Shown here: one piece after another, positions 16,941-24,593 of the stretch | Layout of the letters: each line of letters opens with the position of its first letter | Position numbering within the stretch: position 1 is the first letter of the stretch | Assembly (NCBI GenBank): GCA_902527265.1 | Contig: CABZNY010000010.1 | Coordinates: forward strand, 1-39,233 | From: an uncultured Pelagibacteraceae bacterium | GTDB lineage: Bacteria; Pseudomonadota; Alphaproteobacteria; Pelagibacterales; Pelagibacteraceae | Direction of reading: 5' to 3' | Length of the DNA: 39,233 nt | Made by a program: the position numbers and the translations under genes | The notes under the pieces: generated by a model | What the model was told of the DNA's origin: nothing | What the model saw: the letters and a program-made list of their open reading frames with translations, nothing else | Database searches by the model: none

Positions 16941-17327
16941 TTACTTTACTACTTTAAAACCTGAATTTTGCATTGATCCAAAACCACCATCTACATGGCA
17001 AATATTTTTAAAACCCATGCTTTGTAAAGTTTTTGTTGCTAATGCTGATCTTAGACCCCCAGCACAAAACAGAACCATTTCCTTATTCATATCAATTTTA
17101 CCATCTTTAAAATATTGACTATCTGGATCCATCCAAAATTCTAGCATTCCTCTTGGTATGTGAGAAGACTTTTCTATTCTTCCTAATCTTTCTAACTCTC
17201 TTACGTCCCTGATATCGATAAGATTACATGTATCATTATTTAATTTTTCTAGAGCTTCCTCTGGTGATATAGTTTTAATTTCTTTTAAAGCTTCTGCGAC
17301 TAAAGTTGATGCTGATTTTATTGTCAT
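16941..17327 (-). CDS. Rhodanese-domain protein
   Basis: This 128-aa single-domain rhodanese is probably cytoplasmic. The domain runs from ISPEEALEKLNNDTCNLIDI (conserved IDIRD) to the end. The active-site loop is LFCAGGLRSA, with the cysteine expected to form the persulfide and the arginine of the loop present. HVDGGFGSM is the usual C-terminal element. Sulfur transfer is the family role; acceptor and donor are unknown. It is divergent from the peroxiredoxin gene across about 58 bases. Confidence 0.88.
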   Translation of the reverse strand: MTIKSASTLVAEALKEIKTISPEEALEKLNNDTCNLIDIRDVRELERLGRIEKSSHIPRGMLEFWMDPDSQYFKDGKIDMNKEMVLFCAGGLRSALATKTLQSMGFKNICHVDGGFGSMQNSGFKVVK

Positions 17328-17385
17328 AAATGTTTATTACACTAAATTAAAAATATTACTATATAAATTAAACAAAGGTTATTTA

Positions 17386-17829
17386 ATGAAAGCTCCAAAT
17401 TTTAAATTATCATCTACGTCAGGTAAAACTGTTGAATTAAGTAAAGTAAAATCAAAATTTATCATCATCTATTTCTATCCGAAAGATAATACAAGTGGAT
17501 GTACAATTGAGACAAATGATTTTAATAAATTTTTAAGTAAATTTGAGAAACTTGGATGTACAATTTTTGGAATATCCAAAGATAGTTTAGAAAGTCATGA
17601 AAAATGGAGTAAAAAACTTAACTTAAAATTTGAACTATTAGCAGACGAAGATAAAACCTCTTTAAAAGCTTATAAAGCTTGGGCAAAAAAGAAATTTATG
17701 GGTAGAGAATTTATGGGCACAGTAAGAAGTACTTTTATTATTGAGAAAAATAAAATTATTAAGGAATGGAGAAACGTTAAGGCAGCGGGCCATGCTGCAG
17801 AGGTTTTAGACTTCATAAAAAATTACTAA
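17386..17829 (+). CDS. bcp: Thioredoxin-dependent thiol peroxidase (Bcp/PrxQ type)
   Basis: Bcp reduces hydroperoxides. The 147-aa protein has the peroxidatic cysteine in FYPKDNTSGCTIETNDF. The resolving cysteine that Bcp proteins often carry five residues later is absent (asparagine there), so this may be a one-cysteine type. Another cysteine in EKLGCTIFGISKD could take part. RSTFIIEKNKIIKEW is the typical distal arginine segment. A strong stem-loop follows two bases after the stop. Confidence 0.92.
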   Translation: MKAPNFKLSSTSGKTVELSKVKSKFIIIYFYPKDNTSGCTIETNDFNKFLSKFEKLGCTIFGISKDSLESHEKWSKKLNLKFELLADEDKTSLKAYKAWAKKKFMGREFMGTVRSTFIIEKNKIIKEWRNVKAAGHAAEVLDFIKNY

Positions 17830-17831
17830 AA

Positions 17832-17857
17832 AAAAGGCCCCAGTTAAGGGGCCTTTT
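17832..17857. terminator. Stem-loop terminator shared by bcp and amtB
   Basis: AAAAGGCCCC and GGGGCCTTTT form a perfect ten-pair stem around the six-base loop AGTTAA. The A-tract and T-tract flanks let it end transcription of the peroxiredoxin gene on the plus strand and amtB on the minus strand. A smaller inverted repeat, AACTAT...ATAGTT, lies at 17861-17880 between it and the amtB stop. Confidence 0.9.
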
Positions 17858-17885
17858 GTCAACTATAGAGAGAGATAGTTATTCT

Positions 17886-19187
17886 TTAGTCTCTTATTGC
17901 GTATGCGATTACTCCTGACTCTGTAACATCTGTACCAAGTCTTTCTGCTTCTTTGCTCAATCTAATACCCATTGTACCCTTCATAATTCCCCATACTATT
18001 AGAGATACTACAAACACAAATGCGTTGATTGAAATTACTCCTAGAAGCTGTGCTCCGAATGATGCATCACCGTTCGTTAGTGGAACTGCTAAAGTTCCCC
18101 AAATTCCAGCGAACAAGTGAGCAGGTACTGCTCCTACTACATCATCGATTTTTAGTGAGAATAACAATTTAGTTCCGAAGACAACTATTATTCCACCGAT
18201 CGCACCTATAAGAATTGCTGCTAGCGGTGAAGGCATTAATGGTTCAGCTGTAATTGCAACAAGACCACCAATTGCTCCATTAAGCATTTGAATAACATCA
18301 GTTTTACCTGACATTAATCTTGTTATTGCACCAGCTGCTAACACACCACCACAGGCTGCTAAGTTTGTATTAATGAAAATATTTGATACTGCTACTGCGT
18401 CATCAAATGTTCCCATTGCTAATTGTGATCCACCATTAAATCCGAACCAACCTAGCCATAAAATAAATACACCAAGTGTTACTAATGGCACTGATGATGC
18501 TGCAAATGGCTTCATAGGTTTAGCTGCTCCAGATTTATCAAATCTACCAGTTCTAGCTCCTAAAAGAATTGCTCCAGCTAATGCTGCTGCACCTCCAGTT
18601 GAGTGAACAAGTGTTGAACCTGCAAAGTCAGAGAAACCAGCAGCTGCTAACCAGCCACCTCCCCATTGCCAACCCATAACTATTGGATAGATAATTCCTG
18701 ATAGAATAGCTGCGAATAAAAAGAACGGCCATAATTTAATTCTTTCAGCTAATGTTCCAGATACAATTGAAACTGTTGTTGCACAGAAAACCATTTGGAA
18801 ATACCAATCAGATCCATCTGCATATCCAGTATCAACTGCACTTGCATCAGACCATGGAGTAAAGCTTCCAATGTATCCACCTTCTGGAATTCCGTATGCT
18901 AAATTATATCCAACCATCCAGAACATAATTCCGGCTATTGAAAATAATCCAATATTTTTGGCACATATTACTGATACACTTTTTGATGTCACCATTCCTG
19001 ATTCGAGCATGGCAAAACCTGCTGCCATAAACATTACTAAGAAACCACAAACCAAGAAAAGAAATGTATTGAATATGAAACCAACTTCAGCTGAAACTGT
19101 AGTTTCAGCATAACCTGCACTAGTCATATTTAGTAAGAAAAATATACTTACTAATGGACTAGCCAGTTTTTTTAAAAGTTTAACCAT
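17886..19187 (-). CDS. amtB: Ammonium transporter
   Basis: This 433-aa inner-membrane channel takes up ammonium. A signal peptide ending SAGYA is visible at the N-terminus, followed by about eleven spans. The twin pore histidines lie in LVHSTGGAAALAG and AVPAHLFAGIWGT. Other Amt signatures are FAMLESGMV, GGWLAAAGFSDFAGS and LLGARTGRF. No GlnK gene is next to it. A perfect GGAGG Shine-Dalgarno sequence lies a few bases upstream of the start. It could also retain ammonium released by taurine catabolism. Confidence 0.96.
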   Translation of the reverse strand: MVKLLKKLASPLVSIFFLLNMTSAGYAETTVSAEVGFIFNTFLFLVCGFLVMFMAAGFAMLESGMVTSKSVSVICAKNIGLFSIAGIMFWMVGYNLAYGIPEGGYIGSFTPWSDASAVDTGYADGSDWYFQMVFCATTVSIVSGTLAERIKLWPFFLFAAILSGIIYPIVMGWQWGGGWLAAAGFSDFAGSTLVHSTGGAAALAGAILLGARTGRFDKSGAAKPMKPFAASSVPLVTLGVFILWLGWFGFNGGSQLAMGTFDDAVAVSNIFINTNLAACGGVLAAGAITRLMSGKTDVIQMLNGAIGGLVAITAEPLMPSPLAAILIGAIGGIIVVFGTKLLFSLKIDDVVGAVPAHLFAGIWGTLAVPLTNGDASFGAQLLGVISINAFVFVVSLIVWGIMKGTMGIRLSKEAERLGTDVTESGVIAYAIRD

Positions 19188-19263
19188 TTCACCTCCGTTT
19201 AATTAAAGAGGTTGTTATAGATTTAATAAAACTAAAAACTATTGATTGTTATTTAAAAGAGAT

Positions 19264-19278
19264 ATGCAGTATTTGCAT
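19264..19278. promoter_or_regulatory. Small palindrome upstream of amtB
   Basis: ATGCA and TGCAT flank a five-base spacer about 80 bases upstream of the amtB start, in the leader that also contains the HU terminator. It could be an operator half-site pair, but it may be chance in such DNA. Confidence 0.25.
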
Positions 19279-19304
19279 GTAGTACACCATATACTTGTAT
19301 AAAA

Positions 19305-19348
19305 AAAACAGCCCTTATTAAATTCTAATTTTTAATAAAGGCTGTTTT
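19305..19348 (-). terminator. Terminator of the HU gene
   Basis: On the minus strand the eighteen-base arms AAAACAGCCTTTATTAAA and TTTAATAAGGGCTGTTTT pair with one C-A mismatch around an eight-base loop, followed by a run of Ts (19301-19308). It starts eight bases after the HU stop. Confidence 0.88.
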
Positions 19349-19355
19349 AAAAAGT

Positions 19356-19631
19356 TTATTTATTGAAAACTTCTTTAAGCGCTTTTGCAGGTAAAAACTT
19401 TACCTTTTGAGAAGCAGCGATTTGGATTTGTTCTCCAGTTCTTGGATTTCGCCCAATTCGAGCTTTTCTTTTAGCCACTTTATATGTTCCAAAACCAGCA
19501 ATTTTAACATTATCGTCGCCTTTTAAAGCGTCCAAAATAGTGTTGGTAATCGTATCAAATGTACGCTCAGCATCAGCTTTACTTTGATTTAATGACCCTG
19601 CTAATTTTGCTATAAGTTGTTTTTTGTTCAT
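19356..19631 (-). CDS. hupB: DNA-binding protein HU
   Basis: This 91-aa histone-like protein compacts DNA. MNKKQLIAKLAGSLNQSKAD is the typical dimerisation start, KIAGFGTYKVAKRKARIGRN precedes the arm, and GRNPRTGEQIQI is the canonical minor-groove-binding loop with its proline. It ends KFLPAKALKEVFNK like other HU proteins. GGAG lies at a normal distance before the ATG, and a strong terminator follows, so this is probably a monocistronic, highly expressed gene. Confidence 0.95.
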   Translation of the reverse strand: MNKKQLIAKLAGSLNQSKADAERTFDTITNTILDALKGDDNVKIAGFGTYKVAKRKARIGRNPRTGEQIQIAASQKVKFLPAKALKEVFNK

Positions 19632-19782
19632 TTTAGCTCCGGTTTTAAAGGTTATAATTATATACTTAACAAAATCGTTGATAATTCAAGCTTTTTTTTT
19701 GTGTCTCTAATTAAATTTAGCACAACATATAGTTATAAATAAGTATTGATTTATAAAGCTTTTTTAACGTTAGAAAATCCCT

Positions 19783-20892
19783 TTAAAATAAGCCTAAATC
19801 TTTAAGGTCATTGAATGTTGCAAAAAACATCAAAGTTAACAATAAAAACATTCCGATTCGAAAAAAACCTTCCTGTGTTTTTTGACTTAATGGCTTTCCT
19901 AAAACCTTTTCAAATGCATAAAACATTAAATGGCCCCCATCTAAAAGTGGGATTGGAAAAAGATTAATTAAGCCTAAACTTATCGATATGTAGGCCATCA
20001 TGCTAATAAATGGCAATATTCCAAATTCAGCCACTTGTCCTGAAATCTTTGCTATTCTAATTGGTCCACCTAACTGGGAGCTATCACCAGATCCAGTAAG
20101 CATTGAACCCATATATTTAAGTGATGATGTGGTTACGAAATAGACCTCTTTAACAGACTCTATTAATGCATTCGCTGGCCCTAATCGTTTATGATTTATT
20201 TCATTGTTGTAAGGACTTAGTTTAATACCAACTATTCTTTTATTAATTTTATTTCCTAAATTATCAACGCCTGCAACAATTTTTGGTTTAACCTTTAATA
20301 ATACCTCTTGATCATATCTAGAAATTTTAAAATCAACTATCTCAGATGTTGACATTAGAATCAGTTTAGAAACATCAAGAATACTCTCAACTTTATTGTT
20401 GTCTATTTCAAGTATCACATCATTTTTTTGCATCCCCGCTATTTCTGCTGGACTATCTTTTTGAACTTCGTCAATAACTGCTGGCGTAAAGTCTTTCCCA
20501 GCAAACATGTATATGAATAAAAAAATAAATATTGCTAAAACGAAATTTGCTATTGGCCCACCCGCTACAATTAAAGACCTTTGATACAAAGGTTTTGTTA
20601 CAAAGAGTTTTTCTTGGTCCTCTTTGTTATATTTTTTTAACAATTCTTCTTGATCAGCTTGAGAAAATACATTTCTGTCACCAAAAAATTTGACATAGCC
20701 TCCAAGAGGTATCCAACAAATTTTCCATCTAGTTCCTGATTTATCATTCCAACCAATCAACTCTTTTCCAAAACCTATTGAAAAGTCTGTTACACCAACT
20801 CCATATCTTTTTGCAAAATAATAATGGCCATATTCGTGTATGAAAACAACTACTAAAATCAGTACTATAAATGGAAGTATAAAAGAGAACAT
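19783..20892 (-). CDS. rseP: Site-2 protease RseP
   Basis: This 369-aa intramembrane zinc metalloprotease cleaves anti-sigma factors and signal peptides within the membrane. The HEYGH motif (residues 19-23) is in the first span, a PDZ domain includes VQKDSPAEIAGMQKNDVILE, and the third zinc ligand is in PIPLLDGGHLMFY. The protein ends with a hydrophobic span. The single PDZ domain matches shorter alphaproteobacterial members. BamA and lipid A genes that often follow are not here: a helicase gene is divergent on the right and HU lies on the left. Confidence 0.94.
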   Translation of the reverse strand: MFSFILPFIVLILVVVFIHEYGHYYFAKRYGVGVTDFSIGFGKELIGWNDKSGTRWKICWIPLGGYVKFFGDRNVFSQADQEELLKKYNKEDQEKLFVTKPLYQRSLIVAGGPIANFVLAIFIFLFIYMFAGKDFTPAVIDEVQKDSPAEIAGMQKNDVILEIDNNKVESILDVSKLILMSTSEIVDFKISRYDQEVLLKVKPKIVAGVDNLGNKINKRIVGIKLSPYNNEINHKRLGPANALIESVKEVYFVTTSSLKYMGSMLTGSGDSSQLGGPIRIAKISGQVAEFGILPFISMMAYISISLGLINLFPIPLLDGGHLMFYAFEKVLGKPLSQKTQEGFFRIGMFLLLTLMFFATFNDLKDLGLF

Positions 20893-21047
20893 ATGAGCTA
20901 TTTATATTAACTATATTGGTTTCTTACAAGTTTCAAAGTGTCCAGTTTATGTCAATTATAAGCATTCTAAAGACTTAAATAAATGATTTATTGTAATTGG
21001 CATTAGAACATATATGCATTTTCCGTATATCTTTAAAAGAATCAAGC

Positions 21048-22430
21048 ATGAAAAACTTTAATGAATTAGACATAGAAAACAAACTAAAGAATTCAATTAA
21101 GTATTCAAATTTTATCACACCCACACCAATTCAATCTCAAGCAATACCCATTGCGCTTGAGGGAAAAGATGTTCTTGGAACCGCACAAACTGGTACGGGC
21201 AAAACTTTAGCTTTTACAATTCCACTTATAAATAAATTGATCATTAATAAAAATGCAATGGCCTTAATCATATGCCCAACGAGAGAATTGGCTAGTCAGG
21301 TAATGGGCACGATATCTAAACTCACTTTAGGAGATATAAGAATTGGCAATGCTCTTTTAATTGGTGGAGAAAGTATGCAAAAACAACTAAGACAATTAAA
21401 TAAAAGACCTCGAATAATTGTTGGAACACCAGGTAGAATTAACGATCACTTAAAAAGAAAAAGCTTAAATTTAACAAGAGTTAATTACTTAGTTTTAGAT
21501 GAAACTGATAGAATGCTTGATATGGGTTTTACGCCTCAAATTGAAATAATTTTAAAATTTATCCCAAAAGAACATCAAACATTATTATTTTCAGCCACTT
21601 TGCCAAATAATATACTAAAAATTTCTGAAAAATATTTGAGAAAACCAGAAAGAATTTCAGTTGGATCAGTTTCAACTCCAATAGAAAAAATTAAACAAGA
21701 GACCTTTCAACTAACTCCAGATAAAAAATATCATGAATTAATTAATCAATTAGTTGAGAGACAAGGTTCAATATTAGTTTTTGTTAAAACAAAACATGGT
21801 GCAGATAAAATTGTAAAAAGATTAAAATATGATGCTCATTCAGCAGAAGCAATTCATGGAAATCTAAGACAAAGTAAAAGAGACAGAGTTATTAAAGGAT
21901 TCAGATCTGGTAAAAATAGAATTTTAGTTGCAACTGATGTTGCTGCTAGAGGATTGGATATTCCATTAATTCAACATGTAATAAATTATGATCTGCCACA
22001 AGTACCTGAGGATTATATTCATAGAGTTGGAAGGACAGGTAGAGCAGGAAAAGAAGGATCGGCACTTACCTTCTTAACAAATAATGATCGTAGTATGTGG
22101 AGAGAAATCCAGAAATTAATAAATCCAAATTTTAAATTAGAAGAGAGTTTGAATAGAAAATCTAACAAAAAAAATAAAAAATTTAAAAAAAGAGGTAAAT
22201 CATTCAAAGATAGCGGAAATAGAAACAATAAGCGGGATAACAAAAGAAAATTTAAGTTTAAAAATAAAAAATTTAAAAAATTTCATACTGATAACTTAAA
22301 AGAACAAGGCGATAATACTAATAGTAGAAAAAAATTTAAATTTAAGAAAAAATTTAAGAATAGAAAAAGACCAAGAAATTTCTCCTTTAAAAAATTTAAA
22401 AAAAATAAAATTACCTCAATTTCCACGTAA
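21048..22430 (+). CDS. DEAD-box RNA helicase, RhlE-like, with DETD motif and basic tail
   Basis: This 460-aa ATP-dependent RNA helicase has the Q-motif TPTPIQSQAIP, Walker A AQTGTGKT (46-53), PTRELA, GTPGR, motif II as DETD (residues 151-154, threonine in place of the usual alanine), SAT, VATDVAARGLDI and HRVGRTGRAG. From about residue 360 the protein becomes a tail of roughly 100 residues dominated by Lys, Phe, Asn and Arg with repeated KFK units, probably a disordered RNA-binding region. I chose the ATG at 21048; a TTG at 20997 keeps the frame but adds non-family sequence. The 3' end overlaps thiV by 20 bases. Confidence 0.92.
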   Translation: MKNFNELDIENKLKNSIKYSNFITPTPIQSQAIPIALEGKDVLGTAQTGTGKTLAFTIPLINKLIINKNAMALIICPTRELASQVMGTISKLTLGDIRIGNALLIGGESMQKQLRQLNKRPRIIVGTPGRINDHLKRKSLNLTRVNYLVLDETDRMLDMGFTPQIEIILKFIPKEHQTLLFSATLPNNILKISEKYLRKPERISVGSVSTPIEKIKQETFQLTPDKKYHELINQLVERQGSILVFVKTKHGADKIVKRLKYDAHSAEAIHGNLRQSKRDRVIKGFRSGKNRILVATDVAARGLDIPLIQHVINYDLPQVPEDYIHRVGRTGRAGKEGSALTFLTNNDRSMWREIQKLINPNFKLEESLNRKSNKKNKKFKKRGKSFKDSGNRNNKRDNKRKFKFKNKKFKKFHTDNLKEQGDNTNSRKKFKFKKKFKNRKRPRNFSFKKFKKNKITSIST

Positions 22431-23841
22431 CCATGGGTAAGAGTGTTGCAACAATAAATGAGCAAAACAACAAAGATTGTGAGATAAATATTGGAAAAAA
22501 ATCAACAGGTAATATTATTCCTACAAGTATTGATTTTGAGAAATCGGGACTAGGAAATAATAGAATTCCACCAATTAAACCAACTATAATTGAAACATAT
22601 GCATTTTTTTCATTAAATGATTTTGAATAAAAACCATAAAATACACTTAATACTGCTGCACAACAAAATAAATCAGCTAATAAAAATAGATATAAAATAC
22701 TTAATCCTTTTGATGCAACAAAAAATGAAATCAAGGATAAAATTATTATAATTTGTTTAGATAATTTTAAATAATTACCTTTAAATTTTATAACTTTATT
22801 TCCATCAACAATAATCAAGCTAGAGATAGCATTTACCAGTGTATCTATACTGCTCACTGTCAGTGATATTGCTAAAATAGTTATTATTATTGATAAAAAG
22901 ATGGCTTGGTCTTTTAACAATAAAGAAAAGAATGCAAGGTCAGGAACTACACTTGGATTTTGGGAGGTTGCAACTAAACCTGAAAAGCCCATCATGAATA
23001 CTATTGGTATAATAATTATAAAAGAAACTATTAAGCTATTTTTTAAAACTTTATTATTTTTAGCAGCATAAACTCTTTGCCAGTTACCTTGATGAAAAAG
23101 ATTAGTTGCAGCAACAGCTATAAAAAAAGTTAGGCCTGCAGTAAAGTTAGGCAAATAACCTGAGCTTAGCAAATAGGGTTTATTCTGTTTTACAAACTCA
23201 AAACTAAAATCATTAGAATTAAAAGAAATTAAATAAGTAAATGCAATTAACAAAAGCAAACTAAAAACTATAAATTGAATATTATCTGTAAATATTGAAG
23301 CTCTAAGACCACCATACAAAGTGTAGACAAGTGAGCTGACAATTACAATAAATGCTGTGATCCATAGATCAGTTCCTGAAATGTAATTAATTAAAATTGA
23401 AACGGCGGTAACTTCTGCTATTAAAAAAATAGTCATATAGAAAACAGATAAAAACAAAATTAACTTAAATAATTGTGAGCCAAATCTAGATCTAATCACC
23501 TCAATTAATGATTTTCCTGTTGGATATTTATCTCTAAATTTTTTTCCTAAATAAATTAATGCAAAGAGAGGAAACGCTGTCCCTAAAGAATATCCAATAA
23601 CAGCTCCTACTCCTCCCCAGGTTGCTGCTGATGCCGGACCGAATAAAATCCATGCACCTAGAGCAGATGCAACTAAACTAGTTGTTAGTGAAAAAGTCCC
23701 TACAGATCTACTTGCAACTAAATAATTGTTTAACCCTTGATATTTTTTTGAATATACAAGGCCAACTATTACAAAAATGATACTAATAATTAAGGTTAAT
23801 AAAATTGCAGATGATTGATTTAATATGTTTATTTGATTCAT
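22411..23841 (-). CDS. thiV: SSS-family symporter, probable thiamin-precursor (HMP) transporter ThiV
   Basis: This 476-aa sodium:solute symporter has about thirteen spans. Family features are YLVASRSVGTFSLTTSLVAS, the ALGAWILFGPASAATWGG segment, SLVYTLYGGLRASIFTDNIQ and SLTVSSIDTLVNAISSL. The gene is directly preceded by a TPP riboswitch, which ties it to thiamin metabolism. In SAR11 bacteria an SSS transporter under TPP control, ThiV, has been proposed to import the pyrimidine precursor HMP, and this matches by family and regulation. The substrate is not proved by sequence. The 3' end overlaps the helicase gene. Confidence 0.85.
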   Translation of the reverse strand: MNQINILNQSSAILLTLIISIIFVIVGLVYSKKYQGLNNYLVASRSVGTFSLTTSLVASALGAWILFGPASAATWGGVGAVIGYSLGTAFPLFALIYLGKKFRDKYPTGKSLIEVIRSRFGSQLFKLILFLSVFYMTIFLIAEVTAVSILINYISGTDLWITAFIVIVSSLVYTLYGGLRASIFTDNIQFIVFSLLLLIAFTYLISFNSNDFSFEFVKQNKPYLLSSGYLPNFTAGLTFFIAVAATNLFHQGNWQRVYAAKNNKVLKNSLIVSFIIIIPIVFMMGFSGLVATSQNPSVVPDLAFFSLLLKDQAIFLSIIITILAISLTVSSIDTLVNAISSLIIVDGNKVIKFKGNYLKLSKQIIIILSLISFFVASKGLSILYLFLLADLFCCAAVLSVFYGFYSKSFNEKNAYVSIIVGLIGGILLFPSPDFSKSILVGIILPVDFFPIFISQSLLFCSFIVATLLPMVTWKLR

Positions 23842-23910
23842 TTTTCCCTTTCTGAATTACCGGACAGGTTCCTTGGGTATTTCTCAGCCATATAGCACCC
23901 CATAAATAAT
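23842..23910 (-). promoter_or_regulatory. TPP riboswitch (THI box) controlling thiV
   Basis: Read on the minus strand the leader contains GGGGTGC, then TGGCTGAGAAATACCC, GAACCTGTCCGGTAAT and AAAGGGA, the conserved TPP-aptamer core in order and spacing. The P3 arm is very short. The 3' GGGA element ends four bases before the ATG and is also the only Shine-Dalgarno candidate, so TPP binding would mask ribosome entry directly. No separate expression platform fits between aptamer and gene. Confidence 0.93.
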
Positions 23911-24177
23911 TTTTATATTAAATGATAAATAAGTAAAGAGAGATGTTAAGCAACTATATGAATTATACATAGCTATTATTCACTATTAGCGCTCCTAAAA
24001 TATGAATGATGTTGTAAATAGTAATTTCTCTCTCTTATTATAAGTTAATTATAATACTAGGCTTCGAAAATTGAAGCCTAGAGAAGAAATTTTATTGAAT
24101 TTTAGCCTAAATTGCAAACACATGTGTCATTATAAATTATTTTCTTTAGTTATCCATAGGTGTAATTTTATAGCTCG
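23911..24177. other. Non-coding gap upstream of thiV and the thioredoxin-like gene
   Basis: No reading frame was supported in this stretch. It probably holds promoters for both divergent genes. Its only strong structure is a perfect nine-pair stem-loop at 24057-24081. A purine run near 23937 and a TCTCTCTC run near 24027 are complementary but may be coincidental. Confidence 0.5.
24057..24081. ncRNA. Isolated perfect stem-loop, possible small-RNA hairpin
   Basis: CTAGGCTTC and GAAGCCTAG form nine perfect pairs around the loop GAAAATT. It is not just downstream of any gene: thiV and the thioredoxin-like gene both start away from it. On the plus strand the downstream side is AGAAGAAATTTT, not a long T-run. 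A TATAAT-like box lies immediately upstream on the plus strand. Small RNA, attenuator or remnant terminator are all possible. Confidence 0.35.
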
Positions 24178-24567
24178 ATGAAAAAATATTTTATTTTTAT
24201 TTTCTGTTTTTTTGCATTTACTGCAAACTCAATGGAAAAGAAAACAACATTTGATAAAGATTTGTTTAAAAAAGCCCAATCTGAGGGCAAGATTATAGTT
24301 ATCAGTTCTTGGATCGAATATTGCGGATCTTGTGCAAATCAAATGAAAGTTTTGCAAAAAGCAAAAAAAGAGGGTGAATTGTTAGATATTAAATTTGATA
24401 ACATCGAATATTTTGCATTTGATGTAACAAATAGAGATATAGCAAATTCGTTTGATGTTCTTTACCAAACTACTCTATTAATTTTCATGGGTGAAACAGA
24501 GGTTTACAGAAGTATTGGTGAAGTTACTGAAGATTTAATTTATCAAGCTTTAAAAGCTTCTATTTAA
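24178..24567 (+). CDS. Exported thioredoxin-like protein (CGSC)
   Basis: This 129-aa protein starts with a signal peptide (MKKYFIFIFCFFAFTANS). It then has a thioredoxin fold with the redox pair C49-x-x-C52 in WIEYCGSCANQM. YQTTLLIFMGETEVYRSIG stands where the cis-proline loop is expected, though the proline itself looks replaced by threonine. It resembles DsbD C-terminal or SoxW-like periplasmic thioredoxins. Partner proteins are unknown. It starts downstream of the hairpin region and ends 26 bases from the convergent YbbP-like gene. Confidence 0.78.
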   Translation: MKKYFIFIFCFFAFTANSMEKKTTFDKDLFKKAQSEGKIIVISSWIEYCGSCANQMKVLQKAKKEGELLDIKFDNIEYFAFDVTNRDIANSFDVLYQTTLLIFMGETEVYRSIGEVTEDLIYQALKASI

Positions 24568-24593
24568 AAACAAAATCTTAAGAATATTAAATC

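Noticed and set aside
19264..19278. NtrC site upstream of amtB
   Set aside because: The spacing and half-sites do not match TGCACC-type NtrC sites, so I kept it only as an unspecified palindrome.
20997..21047. TTG start for the helicase, adding 17 residues
   Set aside because: The extra residues are not typical of DEAD-box proteins, and the ATG at 21048 begins the family-like sequence.
22019..22465. Minus-strand phenylalanine/leucine-rich frames under the helicase tail
   Set aside because: They are the complement of the Lys/Asn-rich tail codons (AAA/AAT) and carry no independent evidence.
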